A stretch of 64,000 bases of DNA from Parietaria judaica (lineage: Eukaryota; Streptophyta; Magnoliopsida; Rosales; Urticaceae): the NCBI GenBank assembly GCA_954871525.1, contig OX940860.1, positions 29,854,001 to 29,918,000 of the forward strand, in the 5' to 3' direction. Under the pieces are notes generated by a model. It searched no databases, had not been told where the DNA came from, and saw only the letters and a list, made by a program, of their open reading frames with translations. The position numbers and the translations under genes were made by a program. Of this stretch, positions 47,845 through 58,260 are shown in pieces. How positions within the stretch are numbered: position 1 is the first letter of the stretch; each line of letters begins with the position of its first letter.

Positions 47845-48437
47845 TTCATGGTACATGACCCTCTGTTGTATAATTATTCCGGCTTTTTTGTATGTAAATA
47901 ACAGCCCATGTAATTTATAAGGAAAACCTGAACAGGAATAAACCGGTGATGAGGTTAATTGTTCCCGGCCCATTTTCCAATATATTAAACTTTGTTACCG
48001 GTTTTCTTTAAATCAAGTATTTTCCCGATCAGTACCGACTACCAAGAGTGTTAAAATCCGTTGAAATTAACAGGTAAAAATAAGTATCCTATTTTTTTAT
48101 TTGTTTTAATGTAACTAAAAAAATAAAATGTGTTTGAACATAATCAGGAACCGGTATTTAATTGTTGGGTACCGGTCCGTTGATACCGGTCCAGGTTCTC
48201 GAAAAATGGGATCCGTATATACCGGTTCCCAATTTTTAGTGTAATTTACCGGTTCCCAATCAGTATACGGAATCGGAAACAGGAATTCGAAACGGTAACT
48301 CAACAAAATTTCCACCCCAAGCAATGTCAGCAGAACTGACTTGGGTATAATATCACTTCAATACAAGCATTTCACTATACACAATAGCGCAAACACAGAA
48401 CATGAAATGTCTTTTATTTTGTGAAGAATGAGGCAAT
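47845..48437. other. Intergenic DNA with a degenerate ACCGGT/GGTACC-rich repeat
   Basis: At about 48,145–48,300 the words ACCGGTTCC, GGTACCGGT and GATACCGG recur, recalling the end repeats of the MITE at 30,236. It may be a decayed relative. No ORF. Confidence 0.45.
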
Positions 48438-48996
48438 TCAAAGCAGCATACTGCAGCTGAATCGGCCCTCCGACAGACTCAGCTTCTCGCCTTTCGATAC
48501 GGCATCGTAAGGGATGGGACCCAAACTCCGGGACGGCCCGTAGAAGTGAGGGAAGCTGTTAACGCCGTCCACCAATTCGTACACCAATCCCTCGCCAAGC
48601 TGCCACAAAACACAATGCAGTAAAAACCCGGAACCGCAAATTCCGGTAATGAAAAAAACGGAACGGGAAAAATCACAAACATGTGGTGGATTTGGACGGA
48701 CCTTATCGGCGTGGATTTGGACGAGGTAAAGCTCGTGGTCGGCGCCGAGGAAGAAGTTCTGAAGCGTTGCCTGTACCTGAAATTGAGGGCTAAATCAGAC
48801 ATACAATTCGGATATAAAGATCATGAGATCTCAAGAAAGAGAGAGATTATCAAACTTGATTGAGATCGCTGAGATGGATGAAACCGGAAGACTTGTCGAG
48901 GTTTCCGCCGGAGAGCGAGCCAGTTCGGCGCCATTCTTCCCACTCCGACGCCGTGCTGATTCTGTACACGAACTTCTGTCTTCCTCTTTCCTCCAT
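48438..48996 (-). CDS. DUF952 family protein, 3 exons, 125 aa
   Basis: Small protein of unknown function, family DUF952 (PF06108), found from bacteria to plants. Exons: 48,996–48,856; 48,776–48,702; 48,599–48,438; all introns phase 0; 126 codons with stop. The family pattern is seen in order: FVYRISTASEWEEWRRTGS near the N-terminus, DKSSGFIHLSDLNQ, QATLQNFFLGADHELYLVQI, ELVDGVNSFPHFYGP and LGPIPYDAV. A variable Ser/Cys-rich tail ends the protein. No signal peptide, so probably cytosolic or nuclear. Neighbours (tRNA upstream in coordinates, DUF7086 downstream) give no hint of role. The ATG at 48,996 is the first in frame. Confidence 0.9.
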
Positions 48997-50079
48997 ACCA
49001 CTTCTTCAATCTCTCTTTCTCTTCCTTATCCTCGTTTGACTTGATACAACACTAAACGGCACGTCGTTTTCCAGAAAGTGATACGTGGAAGAACATATCT
49101 ACCCTATTAATTAGTAAGTGTATCACACATAAACACTTTTTATATACCTTTTCTTTTAATTATAGCAAGAATATGTCTTTTGCTTAAACAAACTTAACCC
49201 ATAATAATAGTTATCACACGTACATTGATTTTATTTCCTCTTTATTACCGTTTATGTACATCTTAAGAATTTTTCAAACTAACTATAGTTGATTTTTATT
49301 TCCTCTTTATTACCGTTTGTATACTCTTTATAAACAATTATCTAGGTTCTTACTCGAGACTTTAAGTCTTAAGTCTTAAAAGACTTTTATAAATTAATAT
49401 TATTGTGACAGAAAGATTTCGAGGTTATTAATTTATCGAGGTAAAATTTAGTCACGTTAGTTAGAGTCGAGAACATACAAAAATATAATTTTATCGAGTA
49501 TTAATTTAACGAGGTTTTACTGTATATCAGTGTAGGGGTTATTACATTTAGCTAGGTATTATTATAAAAATATGAATAAATACGTAAATATCATATGAAA
49601 TTCTTTGTGTCGACATAGAATAATCTTTAAAAAATTATAAAATTATATATGCTTATATACCAATCGTAAATTGGACTATAAATATATTTATTTTTATATT
49701 TCGTTAATTTACTCCACATATAATGCGTTTAGTAACTGATGAGGTCAAATTTAACTAAAAAAAATTCAAAACCCGAAAGACTCGTTCAATCATATCATTC
49801 ATGATAGCATAATTATACGCGAAAAGAAGTTTGACGATTCCGTCGTTCAATTTACATACATTAAACGAACAAATTAGTGGTCTCGTCAATACATGACTAT
49901 CACATACTAAACACACTCAAACAAACCCTAGGCTAACTGAAACAGTACATCAAACATCGGACTCGGACGGACACACGCAAACCCTAACAACAACACGAAC
50001 CAACACACGACGACCAAACAACACGACCAAACACCGAACCGCGGCTTATTCCTTAATAATTAATCATTGATAACCTTCC
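48997..50079. other. AT-rich intergenic DNA
   Basis: No gene seen. Contains the DUF952 promoter side and, at 49,900–50,060, ACGACCAAACAACACG-type low-complexity sequence probably in the 3' UTR of the next gene. Confidence 0.6.
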
Positions 50080-50727
50080 TCAACCGCGGTGGTGGGGATC
50101 GAAAAGACTGCACGGCTGAAGCTGGTAGCAGATGTTGAGATAGGCGAGGTAGAGCACGCGGTCCTTCGCGCCGGTGCGGTGGTTGCCGGTGTGCTTGCAG
50201 AAATACTTTAGCTGATCCAGCGTGCAGCACCCGAGGAACTCGCCGAGCACAAGAAACAGCCAGTTCATCTCCCGCTTCTTCCCCGCCAACACGGGCTGCG
50301 CCATGCTCTTCCCACATGACCGGCACTTGGGCAGCGCCGGTTGCAGCCACTGCGCCGGCGCGCGGTCGTTCATCGCGGACTTATTCTCGTCGATGAACGC
50401 GGTGAGAGACCGGAACTTGGTGACGAGGGGGTACCTGACGTCGTATTCAGTATCGCAACTCTTGCAATGCATCGTGCCGCGGATCTCCGTGATGCCGCGC
50501 GAGAGCAGCGAGTCCATGCTCAGCACGCGGGCGCGTCGCTCTTTCGCCCATGGGAACACAGCCGGCACAAACTCATGCTTTGCCGCCGGCTTGCGCGTGC
50601 GGCCCCGTACTCTTTTTTTTGGTGGCGGCGGCGGTAATGACGGGGGCGATGAAGACGAAGGCGGAGATGATGACGGCTCGAGCGCGAGGCGCAGCCGAGT
50701 CATCTCTTCCACGTCGTCCGTCCCCAT
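50080..50727 (-). CDS. DUF7086 domain protein, single exon, 215 aa
   Basis: Plant-specific protein of unknown function with a DUF7086 domain. Residues 1–50 are low complexity (Pro/Ser runs, then a basic KKRVRGRTRK that could be a nuclear signal). The domain covers about 55–210: FPWAKERRARVLSMDSLLSRG; two putative zinc-binding Cys pairs (HCKSCDTEYDV and KCRSCGKSM); NWLFLVLGEFLGCCTLDQL; YFCKHTGNHRTGAKDRVLYL. The Cys pairs suggest a metal-binding fold. The gene is intronless, GC-rich relative to its flanks and starts at ATG 50,727. Function should not be inferred from the neighbours. Confidence 0.85.
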   Translation of the reverse strand: MGTDDVEEMTRLRLALEPSSSPPSSSSPPSLPPPPPKKRVRGRTRKPAAKHEFVPAVFPWAKERRARVLSMDSLLSRGITEIRGTMHCKSCDTEYDVRYPLVTKFRSLTAFIDENKSAMNDRAPAQWLQPALPKCRSCGKSMAQPVLAGKKREMNWLFLVLGEFLGCCTLDQLKYFCKHTGNHRTGAKDRVLYLAYLNICYQLQPCSLFDPHHRG

Positions 50728-51452
50728 TAACGTTTGATGGAGATATGCAAGATAGGATTTTTATATCTGTTAGTGAGAGTTGGTTTTTTTTTTCAATCTT
50801 TTTTTCTTTTTTCTCTTAGGGTTTGATTTTCAAAAATAAAAGACTGAGTCGACTACCGGTTTTTAAATTTGAAAATGCCTCAAATTGTGATCGCAGTATA
50901 GAAAAATAAGGAGATAATAATATTTATTAACGAATTAATATTTTCCAATCCCTATATTTTTTTATCAAACATTAATTAAAAAATAAAAAATACATCTTCT
51001 CATTTTATATGCAAATCACACAAAAATTGAACTTATACTGAATTACAATTTTTTTATCCGAATTATAATTTTCTATAAATTTCTCTATGAAATTACATGC
51101 ACTATATATTGGAAACATCCGTTTTATATATATTTACGTGTTCTATATTTAACGAACATATCATCCATCATCCCTATATTGAATTGTGCAAAATAAAATT
51201 ATCATGTGCCGGCTAGTAACGTAGTGTAGTGAGGTAGAAACATTGCATGCGGATAGTGAGAGTTAAGAAGATTCGTAATATATAGGGCTTTTTCAAGAAT
51301 AATCTTATTTGAGTTTTTATTTAGTTTCATATCCTCGGAGAATAGTGTTTTTGTTTCTTAGCAGGGATATTTGGGGGTATGTTTTTAAATAAAATTTCAA
51401 CGAATGTCTTTTAGCAATTTATTTCGTAATATATATATATATTTAAGGGTTA
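50728..51452. other. AT-rich intergenic DNA
   Basis: Nothing recognised apart from the presumed promoter of the DUF7086 gene and T-rich tracts. Confidence 0.6.
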
Positions 51453-51950
51453 GTGGCAGTATATGTATCTAAGTTATATTAAATTAGGGTGATATAGACT
51501 CAAGTTTTATTTTCAATGACATGTATTTAAGTTTAACTTTAGTTTTATTTTGATGTACCAAAATTTAAATTTATTGTGATTTCAATTATTATGTGAGCCT
51601 TTTCACTATCAGAATCATTGAGTTCTCCAGCGGCGTCACCAATAATAACGGAGGTTGTTGCTGCCTCCGATGATGGTTTGACCCCATGGATAGATCGGAT
51701 GATGAACTTGAGATTTCTAGGATTTTTTTAATTTCGAGAGCATAAAAGATGTTTTGAAGAAAAGCAAAAAAAAAAAGTTTTGGGCAACAAAAAATACTTA
51801 AATTTACTGACACTTAGTGTACGTCATAAAGGAAAAATATACGCAAAATTAATTGAGACCGCAATATAAATGAACTTGGGTATATATGTCACTGAAAATA
51901 AAACTTGAGTCTATGTCACTCGAGTTGAGTACAACTTGGGTATATATGTA
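51453..51950. mobile_element. MITE-like element with about 80-bp inverted ends
   Basis: The left end contains ATAGACTCAAGTTTTATTTT then CAATGACAT. The inverted right end contains the same words (ATAGACTCAAGTTTTATTTT then CAGTGACAT). The GC-richer middle (51,620–51,700) reads on the minus strand as a short open stretch, MGSNHHRRQQQPPLLLV, which may be a captured exon. Precise ends and TSD were not resolved. Confidence 0.6.
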
Positions 51951-52343
51951 GGGACAAAACTAGGATTTAAGAATAAGGGGGGCAAAAAATAACTATCTAA
52001 AAATTTGTATTAAATATTAATAAAGGGGCCAAGTACTATGTATTAGGGTGTGTTTGTTTATATTAAGATCGAGACGTCCGAATTTGAATGCACATCTGAA
52101 TAGAAAGATGTGAAATATGAATCTGATAAATAAATTTTATATTTTAAGATCCGCATAAAGATCTAAATGTGATTTTATTTTTAATTAAATTTTACTATAT
52201 ACTATTTGATTCAAAAAAATATTTTTATTAAAAATTTGAAATACATTTATCATAAAATAAATATTTAAAATAATTTATGAAATATAAATATTTGATATAT
52301 AGTATTAATTTTTAAACTAATCAATGAAATTATGGGCCTGTAA

Positions 52344-53265
52344 GTGATCATTTAAACTTATTGATTGCGAAAGATGGGTTTCATAATTTCTGTTAACTCG
52401 AATAGGCTAATCGGTCGATAATTGATCATCCAAACTCATCGGTTACGAGGGCGGACTACATAGAGCATAGTGTACGGCCGGGCACTACCTGAAAACGACG
52501 CGAAAAATATTAAAATAACAATATTTTGAGTAAAAAAAAAAAACTTTAAATATCATTATAATATTTGGATCAATATAAGACATGTTAGAGCATTTAGCCC
52601 AACTGGCCAAAGTGATTTTGCCAAGTCTCTCTTCTTAGAATATAGGAGCTAAGTTCGAATCTTGGGTATGGATACATTCTTATACTCGCTTATTACATTA
52701 TCATACATGAAAATATAGATAATTTTTTTATTATTATTTTGACGTATAAAAATGTATGATAGTCACTTGGATATTTATATTTCTACCAACAATAAATTTA
52801 CAATGCAATACTTTTACAAATCAAAACACGACGTCTTTTTTTATATACTAGGGCAAGTCATATCTATTTGTCTTTATATTACAATGTTATTATTGATTAT
52901 TGTTACTTGTTGTGATCGTTGTTAATTAATTGTGTGCTTGTTTGCCTAATATAATTTTTTTATATTAGGCACCACCTGGATTGAAATCCTGGCTCCGCCA
53001 CTGTCAGTTACGGATGATTGGTTTCAAAAGTCCTATTAAGGCAAATGGGTAATGGACATTTATGTGATCATTCAAACTCATCGTTTGTGAAAAATATGTT
53101 ATAATAATCCCATTAACTCAAATAAGCTAATAGGCGTGTACGTGATCATTCGAACCCATAGATTTCGAAGGACGGGTTTCAAAAGTGTCGTTAACTCAAA
53201 TGAGCATGCAAAAAAGTGTCGTTAACTCAAATGAGAGCTAATGAGCATGCAAGTGATTGTTCTTG
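52344..53265. repeat. Degenerate 78-bp tandem repeat interrupted by an insertion
   Basis: Units starting GTGATCAT(T/C)NAAACTCAT occur at 52,344, 52,422, 53,064 and 53,142, spaced exactly 78 bp within each pair. Each includes a TTAACTCAAATAAGCTAAT-like part. The pairs are separated by a block at about 52,455–53,005 of different sequence that ends GGCTCCGCCACTG, a common plant-transposon end. Confidence 0.6.
52584..52745 (+). mobile_element. Candidate tRNA-derived SINE
   Basis: Contains a Pol III box A-like TAGCCCAACTGG and, 55–60 bp later, a box B-like AGTTCGAATCTTGG, followed by an unrelated body and a T/A-rich tail. This layout is typical of plant SINEs. No TSD was resolved. Confidence 0.5.
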
Positions 53266-53690
53266 AAAGTAAGGGCAACAATTTAGGGCCGGATACAAAA
53301 CATGAAATTATTACGACACAATTTAAATTTATTTAGGTCTACCATAAATAAATATTAGTTCAATTATATGTCTATGTCAAACAGGAATAAATAATGGGAA
53401 ACTCGAGACGAACACGACAACACAATGAGATCTATCAGACACCGTTAATGAGGAAAAAAAAAACATTACTATATGCTATTAAGATTTTAATACTTATTAA
53501 AATATAGGAAATTTATTTATTTTATTTTATTAATTACGTTGTTCATTTTATGAATATAAAATGCTAGTAAATTTTAAATAATATGAATAAATAAATGAAG
53601 TAAACGAATGTAAATTGAACTAATTTATCATTTTAAAATATTAAAATCTGTTAAGTAAGTTCAACGGGTTGACACAATAAATAGGGTTAT
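53266..53690. other. AT-rich intergenic DNA
   Basis: Nothing recognised up to the solo LTR. Confidence 0.5.
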
Positions 53691-54465
53691 TGTAGAGGGC
53701 GATTTTTACCACCATTTTCCAGTCACAAAAATAATCATGAAGAACAAGTTAACAACAATGATCAGTGAATATCTTTGATTTATTATGTTTCCGACAAGAG
53801 CTCGGTTCTCTTTCGTTGAATAGCTGGACAGTTGAAGGATCTAGTACAAAGAACTTCTCTGTTTCTTCAGCCTTTCTATTACAGGATATTCTCTTTTTCT
53901 CTATTTCTGGTTTCTTTGCCTTTTTTCTGAACCTCTACAGACGAGGCTTAACTTGCCTTTTATAGAGTTTACATTATGCCCTCTCGCATTTTTCCCGCTC
54001 TTTTCTCTTTTTAATCATTAGCTTTCCCAGAGTGATTTGAGAGAAGCGTGGTTAGCCCATGCTTTATGTCACTTCCGAGCAGACTGTCTTAATGGGTAGG
54101 TGGGCTTCATTAAATGCACATCTCGTCAGCCGTCATTCGGCCCTGCACGCTTCGTCGCTGACGCCTCTCGTCGAGTGAGTAGGTGGGCTTCATTAAATGC
54201 ACGTCTCGTCAGCCGTCATTCGGCCCTGCATGCTCCATCATGACGCTTTCAGACTTCCTGGAGGGTTGCTCTTAGACTTCATCGAGGGTTCTTCTTTAGA
54301 CTTCATCGAGGGTTGCTCTTGGACTTCATCGCGATTGAACCTCCTCGAGGATATTCCTTGGTTGACCATCGGTCAACGAACTTCCTCGCTCTCTTCCTGT
54401 GTCGTTTATGGAAAAAATGACATGAGTTGTGTTGAGGATGGATTTGACCAAATCCGACCTTAACA
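53691..54465 (-). mobile_element. Solo LTR of the same gypsy family
   Basis: Inverted relative to the element at 1–13,232: it begins TGTAGAGGGCGATTTT and ends GACCAAATCCGACCTTAACA, the reverse complement of the LTR ends. It is 775 bp long, one more than the complete LTR. A perfect 5-bp TSD GTTAT flanks it (53,686–53,690 and 54,466–54,470), so it arose by recombination between the two LTRs of a former full element. It is more diverged from the 3' LTR than the two LTRs of the full copy are from each other. Confidence 0.95.
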
Positions 54466-54519
54466 GTTATTTAATAAATCGGGCCTGAATCTTATCTTCT
54501 AACATAATTAATAAATAAA

Positions 54520-56094
54520 GGGTTATTACCGGCATATGTTCCCGTTCTTTTGCAAACATCCGACTTATGTTCCCGTTCTTTTTTTTTCGTGGCATATATT
54601 CCATAAGTCTTAAAACGTACTCAAAGTCAACATCCGTTAACACTTCCGTCTATGTCTATTAGTTTTTGCCATGGGTCACGCCCTTGAGACTGGCATATGT
54701 TCCCGTTCTTTTGCAAATATCCGACTTATGTTCCTGTTCTTTTTTTTGTTTAGCGGCATATATTCCACAAGTCTTAAAACATACTCAAATTCAACCTCTG
54801 TTAATACTTCCGTGTATATCCTTTTTTTTGCCACGTGTCATGTACACCTCGACAAACTTCATCTTCACCGATTGGTTCGAGCAGAGCCCGAGTTTCACAG
54901 CCTTGCAACACTAGGTATATTTTCTAGAGATGACAATATATGAGAAATAAATTATAGAAAAACAGTAGCGAGTAAATTCAAAATACATATCGATGTGTTA
55001 TTGAATTTGACGAGCATCGTCTTATCTCTTTTGTCCGAAAATTGTTCTTGATATCCTGTAAATAGAAAACGTTAGTGATTCCCGAGACGCGTTGGAATCT
55101 CTCCTTAAAGCTTGATTTGCCTCATCTACGTGCTTGGGTTTCGTTAGGCAATTAGCTTCCCAGGATATAATCGGTCAACCCCAAACTTCGTAACATTTCA
55201 AAGTTCGCTAGCGAACGAAGACTCCTTGAAATACGTTACCCAAAGACTCACAACATAAAACAATGGGAAGCTATAAAAAATTAAAATTACAGAGTGAAAA
55301 ATTAATGGGAAGCAAACTCATAATATCTAGATAGCTTTCGCCTTTCGATATTTCGTTTTGAAGAAAGCGTTCAACTCGGATGTTCAACGTTTCGACCCAC
55401 TTGACGCTATCTCAATTTATTTTCATTGCAATATTTTCCAACACTTCGGAGACAGGTCATTGATGGCTTTCATATAGTCATGATGATCCCAACCTCGGTC
55501 CACTAGAACCTCTTTTGTGTCTTTACTGCTTCTGCCCAATGCCAATTCTCCTCGGCACTGAACCCTCCCACGACGGAAGCTCGCGGGTGTCGGTGAGAAC
55601 CGTGGTTTTGTGGCAATTCGATTGGTTGGTGCTTTGGTTAGGGCTGGTAATTAAGGATTTGAGAGCTTGTTAGAAGCGGAGATCAAAGACTTCCAGGACG
55701 AAAGAGGATTTCTGGATTAAAAATGAAGATCAATTCTACATCGATGAGAGAATGAAGATTTCAAAAAAAAAAAAAGTAATTTTACCGCTTAAAAATAATT
55801 AATATCATCTAAAAATGGTACTTTTATCGTCTAAAAAAAATATTATTAAGAAAATAAAAAATGGAAAAAATTAGTATTTTTTTTTAAATGATAAAAAAAA
55901 TCATAAATAGAAGAACGGGAACATAAGTAGGATATTTGCAAAAGAACGGGAACATATGCCGGTATTAAGGGCGTGACAAACTAACGGACATAGACGGAAG
56001 TGTTAACGGAGGTTGACTTTGAGTACGTTTTAAGACTAATGGAACATAAGTTGGATGTTTGCAAAAGAACAGGAACATATGGCGGTAATAACCC
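54520..56094. mobile_element. MULE-type non-autonomous element (Pack-MULE candidate), 1,575 bp
   Basis: Starts GGGTTATTACCGGCATATGTTCC and ends with the inverted form of the same sequence, with long similar inverted ends (over 150 bp; internal motif TATGTTCC(C/T)GTTCTTTTGCAAA). A perfect 9-bp TSD ATAAATAAA lies on both sides (54,511–54,519 and 56,095–56,103). Nine bases and long TIRs are the Mutator signature. A partial second copy of the end repeat lies internally at about 54,693–54,830. No transposase is encoded. The interior (about 54,910–55,720) is GC-richer and exon-like. Confidence 0.9.
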
Positions 56095-56274
56095 ATAAAT
56101 AAAACTAGTCTTAGTCTACATAAAATAATTAAAACCCAATACGAAACCGACAAACTACTTTGAAAGTTGAAGCCCAAATAGGCCCATCAACGCCTTTTGG
56201 TACGACAACAAGACAGAACTGAAATCAACTCAACTCAACTTGAAAAACTCCGAAACCGAAAGTCTGCTTCAGCC

Positions 56275-57849
56275 ATGGCGATGGAGTGTTCGATGACCAT
56301 TCCGAGCACTCTCTGTCCCTTTCGCGCCCATCCCAAACCCAGACACCTCTCTCTCCTCAAAGTCTCGACCTCGAACCACTTCGATCTCGCGCACAGAGCC
56401 AATGTCGGAGTCAGTCTCAAACGACAGAGAAGCACCTCTCTCATCAGAGCCCAAAGCGCTCCCGGTATGCATGCATGTTCCTCTCTGCGCTTGATTCTGC
56501 TTGCAGTTTATGTCGTGACTTGTGTTCTTCTGTAGAGTATGTTCCTGAATCCAAATTTTACAAAGTCGAAGCCATTCTTAGGCCATGGAGAGTCCAAAAC
56601 GTTTCTTCTGTGAGTTTCTTCCATTATCATGATTCTTTTTTGGTCCATTTTCCTTTAGTTTTGTTGAAATTTTGATTGATTCATGGAAGCTTCTGGTAGT
56701 GTGTCTATATGTTCAAAGAATTTATGTTAAAATGGAGATTCTAGTGATTTGCAACGTCAACACTCGAGTAGACAGACGGCTCTCTGCAATTACCGGGATG
56801 TGTCCCGACGGTTTGAACATTACCGAAATCACTCAGTTAAATTCGATGACAAATAATTAGTGATCAAAATCCATTACGCTCACACTTAATTGGTGCGTTT
56901 TAGACGTATGAACGTTGGGACACGTTACGGTAATTGCAAAGAGAGGCGGTTTATTCAGGTGTTGAAGTTTCGAGGAGTTCAACGCATACTCAATAAATGC
57001 ATAGTATCCAAGTTCATAGAGCTCTAAATCACCCTAGGATTTGGTTTAACGTAAATTCCTTATTCCTAGCTTTTTATTGAAATGATCGGTTCTCTTCTTA
57101 TTTTGGAAAACGAAGGCGTTGTTGAACATGGGTGTTCGCGGTGTGACGGTGTCTGATGTTCGAGGCTTTGGTGCTCAAGGTGGTTCCACAGAGAGACATG
57201 GGGGTATGGCCTTTTATTAGCATTTTGAACATCCAACGTTTACTGTTATTCGCTTGGTTTTTCGCTCTCATTCCTTCATAATCGCTCTTTGTCTTGAAGG
57301 CTCCGAGTTCTCGGAAGACAATTTTGTGGCTAAAGTCAAAATGGAGATCGTGGTGAGCAAAGATCAGGTAACAACATTTCCATGTGCGAAATTCTCAGTT
57401 AAGTACATTGGTAATCTTGTACATCAGAAAAGCAATCACAAATGAAATTCTTCTATAATATTTCGGTAGGTCGAGGCAGTTATAGACAAGGTGATCGAGG
57501 AGAGTCGGACCGGAGAGATTGGCGATGGAAAAATTTTCTGTAAGACTTCCAATTTCGTGACTTTCCATTATTTCCGGGATCAAATTATCTGGAAAATCAA
57601 GCGATATAATGATGTTATGTTGCTCTTTTGGTGCAACTTGATTATTAGCTTTCACTAACAAGACATTGTTCCGTTGCTAATGCAGTGATTCCGGTTTCTG
57701 ATGTCATCAGAGTTCGCACCGGTAAGTCTTTTGATCGAAACAACAAAACACTAACAAGCTTTGGCTTGAGTCTCTGACTGTTGAGTTTGGCAGGAGAGCG
57801 CGGGGAAATGGCGGAGCGGATGACGGGTGGTCGGCACGACGTGACTTGA
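56275..57849 (+). CDS. GLB1: Nitrogen regulatory protein P-II (chloroplast), 7 exons, 193 aa
   Basis: Plant PII signal protein; in chloroplasts it binds ATP and 2-oxoglutarate and controls N-acetylglutamate kinase and acetyl-CoA carboxylase. Exons: 56,275–56,464; 56,536–56,609; 57,116–57,203; 57,300–57,367; 57,470–57,539; 57,686–57,721; 57,794–57,849; 194 codons with stop (Arabidopsis GLB1 is 196 aa). Residues 1–62 are Ser/Arg-rich, a transit peptide. The PII fold starts at SKFYKVEAILRPWRVQNVSS. The T-loop reads GFGAQGGSTERHGG, without the uridylylated Tyr of bacterial GlnB, as usual in plants. The B-loop TGEIGDGKIF and C-terminal VIRVRTGERGE carry nucleotide-binding residues. The ATG at 56,275 is in a GCCATGG context. 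Confidence 0.97.
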
Positions 57850-58260
57850 GTTTGGGTTTAAGAATAGAAACGAGCTAGAGTGATGTAGTTAATCAAATAT
57901 GTTGAGAACAATCAGTCGACGACCTCTTTCTTCTTTCAACAAACTCCAATCAGCAAACCATTAATCAAATTCGGGAACAGAATTTCCCTGAACCGGTTTA
58001 GAGTTGTTAGCATCTAGAGCCGGCCGGTAGCCCAGGCAACCGAAACAAGTACGTTCGTAAAGTAAAAAATGAGTACCAACGAAAAATTGCATGTCACAAC
58101 GACATACCGAAGCTCTATACTCGTAGGCTCAATTACTGTTTTATTATTTTCTTAAGATAATTTTGTGTAAAATTCATGCCAAAATGTTATAGCTATATAG
58201 TCCTGCCAAAACTAACAAGGTTTTATAAGCCGCAAAGACATGATGTTTTAATGTATCATT
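57850..58260. other. Intergenic DNA between convergent GLB1 and PPR genes
   Basis: Presumed 3' UTRs of both genes. Nothing else seen. Confidence 0.6.

Noticed and set aside
48479..48802. Minus-strand ORF of 107 codons in the DUF952 gene
   Set aside because: Reads through an intron in a different frame; the spliced DUF952 model explains the locus.
56672..56860. Plus-strand ORF in the second GLB1 intron
   Set aside because: No homology and located in an intron set by conserved exons on both sides.
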